A DNA stretch of 7,552 nt from Thiotrichaceae bacterium. Lineage in GTDB: Bacteria > Pseudomonadota > Gammaproteobacteria > Thiotrichales > Thiotrichaceae. Positions 7,128 to 7,552 of the stretch are shown here, one piece after another. The stretch lies in the NCBI GenBank assembly GCA_027030285.1, contig JALVFC010000481.1, forward strand, positions 1 through 7,552, read 5' to 3'. The notes beneath the pieces were generated by a model. That model searched no databases. It saw only the letters and a list, made by a program, of their open reading frames with translations, and was not told where the DNA came from. A program made the position numbers and the translations under genes. Numbering within the stretch: the first letter of the stretch is position 1; the number at the start of each line of letters is the position of its first letter.

Positions 7128-7337
7128 ATGACCACACAACACAAGCCAATAAAACGAACCGTCACCAAGCTAGACACCAGTGGACAAATCGACCTGTTCA
7201 CAAAAGACATGGAAGTTGAGACGAGAGCAACCAGGCGTCCAGAAAGAGTCTGCTTCATTGATCTTGGTCCTTCAGCCATCAAGCTAGGAGGCTGTCCGAG
7301 AACTGGAAGCGTAGCGAAAATCACAGGATTATCATAA
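7128..7337 (+). CDS. Small unrecognised ORF interrupted by a MITE
   Basis: I do not recognise this protein. As it stands it has 69 residues, but the last 17 are encoded by the inserted element at 7285-7449, so only residues 1-52 or 53 are native. The native part is basic at the start (HKPIKRTVTKLD), carries QIDLF at about 20-24, which fits the bacterial sliding-clamp-binding consensus QxxLF / QL(S/D)LF, then an acidic-to-basic linker and RVCFIDLGPSAIKL. Removing the element while keeping one TA joins this frame to NQVEPVRQNNIFRNLRTFN and a TAA at 7507-7509, giving 72 residues. It has no Shine-Dalgarno. It could be the start of an insertion-sequence transposase, a small DNA-associated protein, or non-coding; the only support is an uninterrupted frame. 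Confidence 0.3.
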   Translation: MTTQHKPIKRTVTKLDTSGQIDLFTKDMEVETRATRRPERVCFIDLGPSAIKLGGCPRTGSVAKITGLS

Positions 7338-7449
7338 GCTGGGCTTATTGGATGAGGCGAATAGTCATTCTATTTAACGATTCCAATAAGTTCAGATTAT
7401 GATGATCATGGGGTTTGCAGTAGCTTCTTAGTTCTCGGACAGCCTCCTA
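7285..7449. mobile_element. MITE-like palindromic element flanked by TA
   Basis: The ends are perfect 20-bp inverted repeats, TAGGAGGCTGTCCGAGAACT at 7285-7304 and its reverse complement at 7430-7449. The symmetry continues without any gap: arms of 68 bases (7285-7352 and 7382-7449) agree at about 52 of 68 positions by hand count, including a second conserved block near the tip (ATCATAA.CTG..CTTATTGGA), around a 29-base loop. The element encodes no transposase. The outermost TA on each side may be a duplicated target site, as made by IS630/Tc1-mariner transposases, so the mobile part may be 7287-7447. Such an element needs a full-length relative elsewhere in the genome to move. It lies inside the small ORF at 7128. 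The assignment to a transposase family is inference. Confidence 0.75.
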
Positions 7450-7464
7450 AACCAAGTAGAGCCT

Positions 7465-7499
7465 GTACGCCAAAATAATATTTTTAGAAATTTGCGTAC
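7465..7499 (+). terminator. Possible AT-rich hairpin terminator
   Basis: GTACGC-C-AAA (7465-7474) can pair with TTTGCGTAC (7491-7499) with one bulged C, making about nine base pairs around a 16-base AT-rich loop, followed by CTTTTAATT. This has the form of a weak intrinsic terminator for plus-strand transcripts. It overlaps the C-terminal codons of the ORF reconstructed without the MITE, so the two readings compete. The remaining bases to 7552 show no gene. Confidence 0.25.
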
Positions 7500-7552
7500 T
7501 TTTAATTAACTGCTGCATTATTAAGCAGTATTTCCCATTATGAAGTGTCTAT

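Noticed and set aside
7106..7324. Minus-strand ORF of 72 residues opposite the small plus-strand ORF
   Set aside because: Its start lies inside the MITE, it shows no family motif, and it mirrors the plus-strand frame.
1..7552. CRISPR array, tRNA, rRNA or phage-defence system
   Set aside because: No regularly spaced repeats, no cloverleaf-like segment and no known defence domain were seen on either strand.

Overview
The window looks chromosomal and comes from a proteobacterium. The gyrase A protein reads like a non-enteric gammaproteobacterial one (Thr at position 83, QRRGGRG box, acidic tail); that placement is my inference from remembered relatives and not a search result. Base composition is moderate, and nothing marks the window as phage or plasmid.

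Layout. Positions 1-162 hold no gene, only a degenerate inverted repeat (81-160) that abuts the gyrA stop. gyrA (163-2721, minus) is complete, with a recognisable extended -10 promoter just upstream. Next is a short broken remnant of a cytochrome b561 gene (2869-3032, plus), which is frameshifted in a C run and loses everything after its first membrane helix. It meets head-on the end of a two-component system on the minus strand: an OmpR-type response regulator (4473-5156) overlapping by 20 bases the sensor histidine kinase gene (3044-4492). Divergent from the regulator lie two plus-strand genes in operon-like order: a DUF1704/QEGLA-family protein (5243-5719) that has lost its catalytic core, and an FMN-binding glutamate-synthase-like protein (5798-7072) whose membrane-bound N-terminus is gone, leaving its ribosome binding site and first ~14 codons stranded out of frame. 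The right end (7073-7552) carries a small unrecognised ORF interrupted by a 165-bp, almost fully palindromic MITE-like element flanked by TA.

How it fits together. gyrA and the two-component system appear intact. The other genes are in various stages of decay: a truncation plus frameshift, an internal deletion that keeps the frame, an N-terminal deletion that breaks the frame, and a transposon insertion. Four damaged loci in 7.5 kb suggest a genome that is shedding genes in this region. I do not see a convincing new multi-gene system. The observations most worth following are the two adjacent genes with internal deletions and the MITE whose removal would restore an uninterrupted reading frame.
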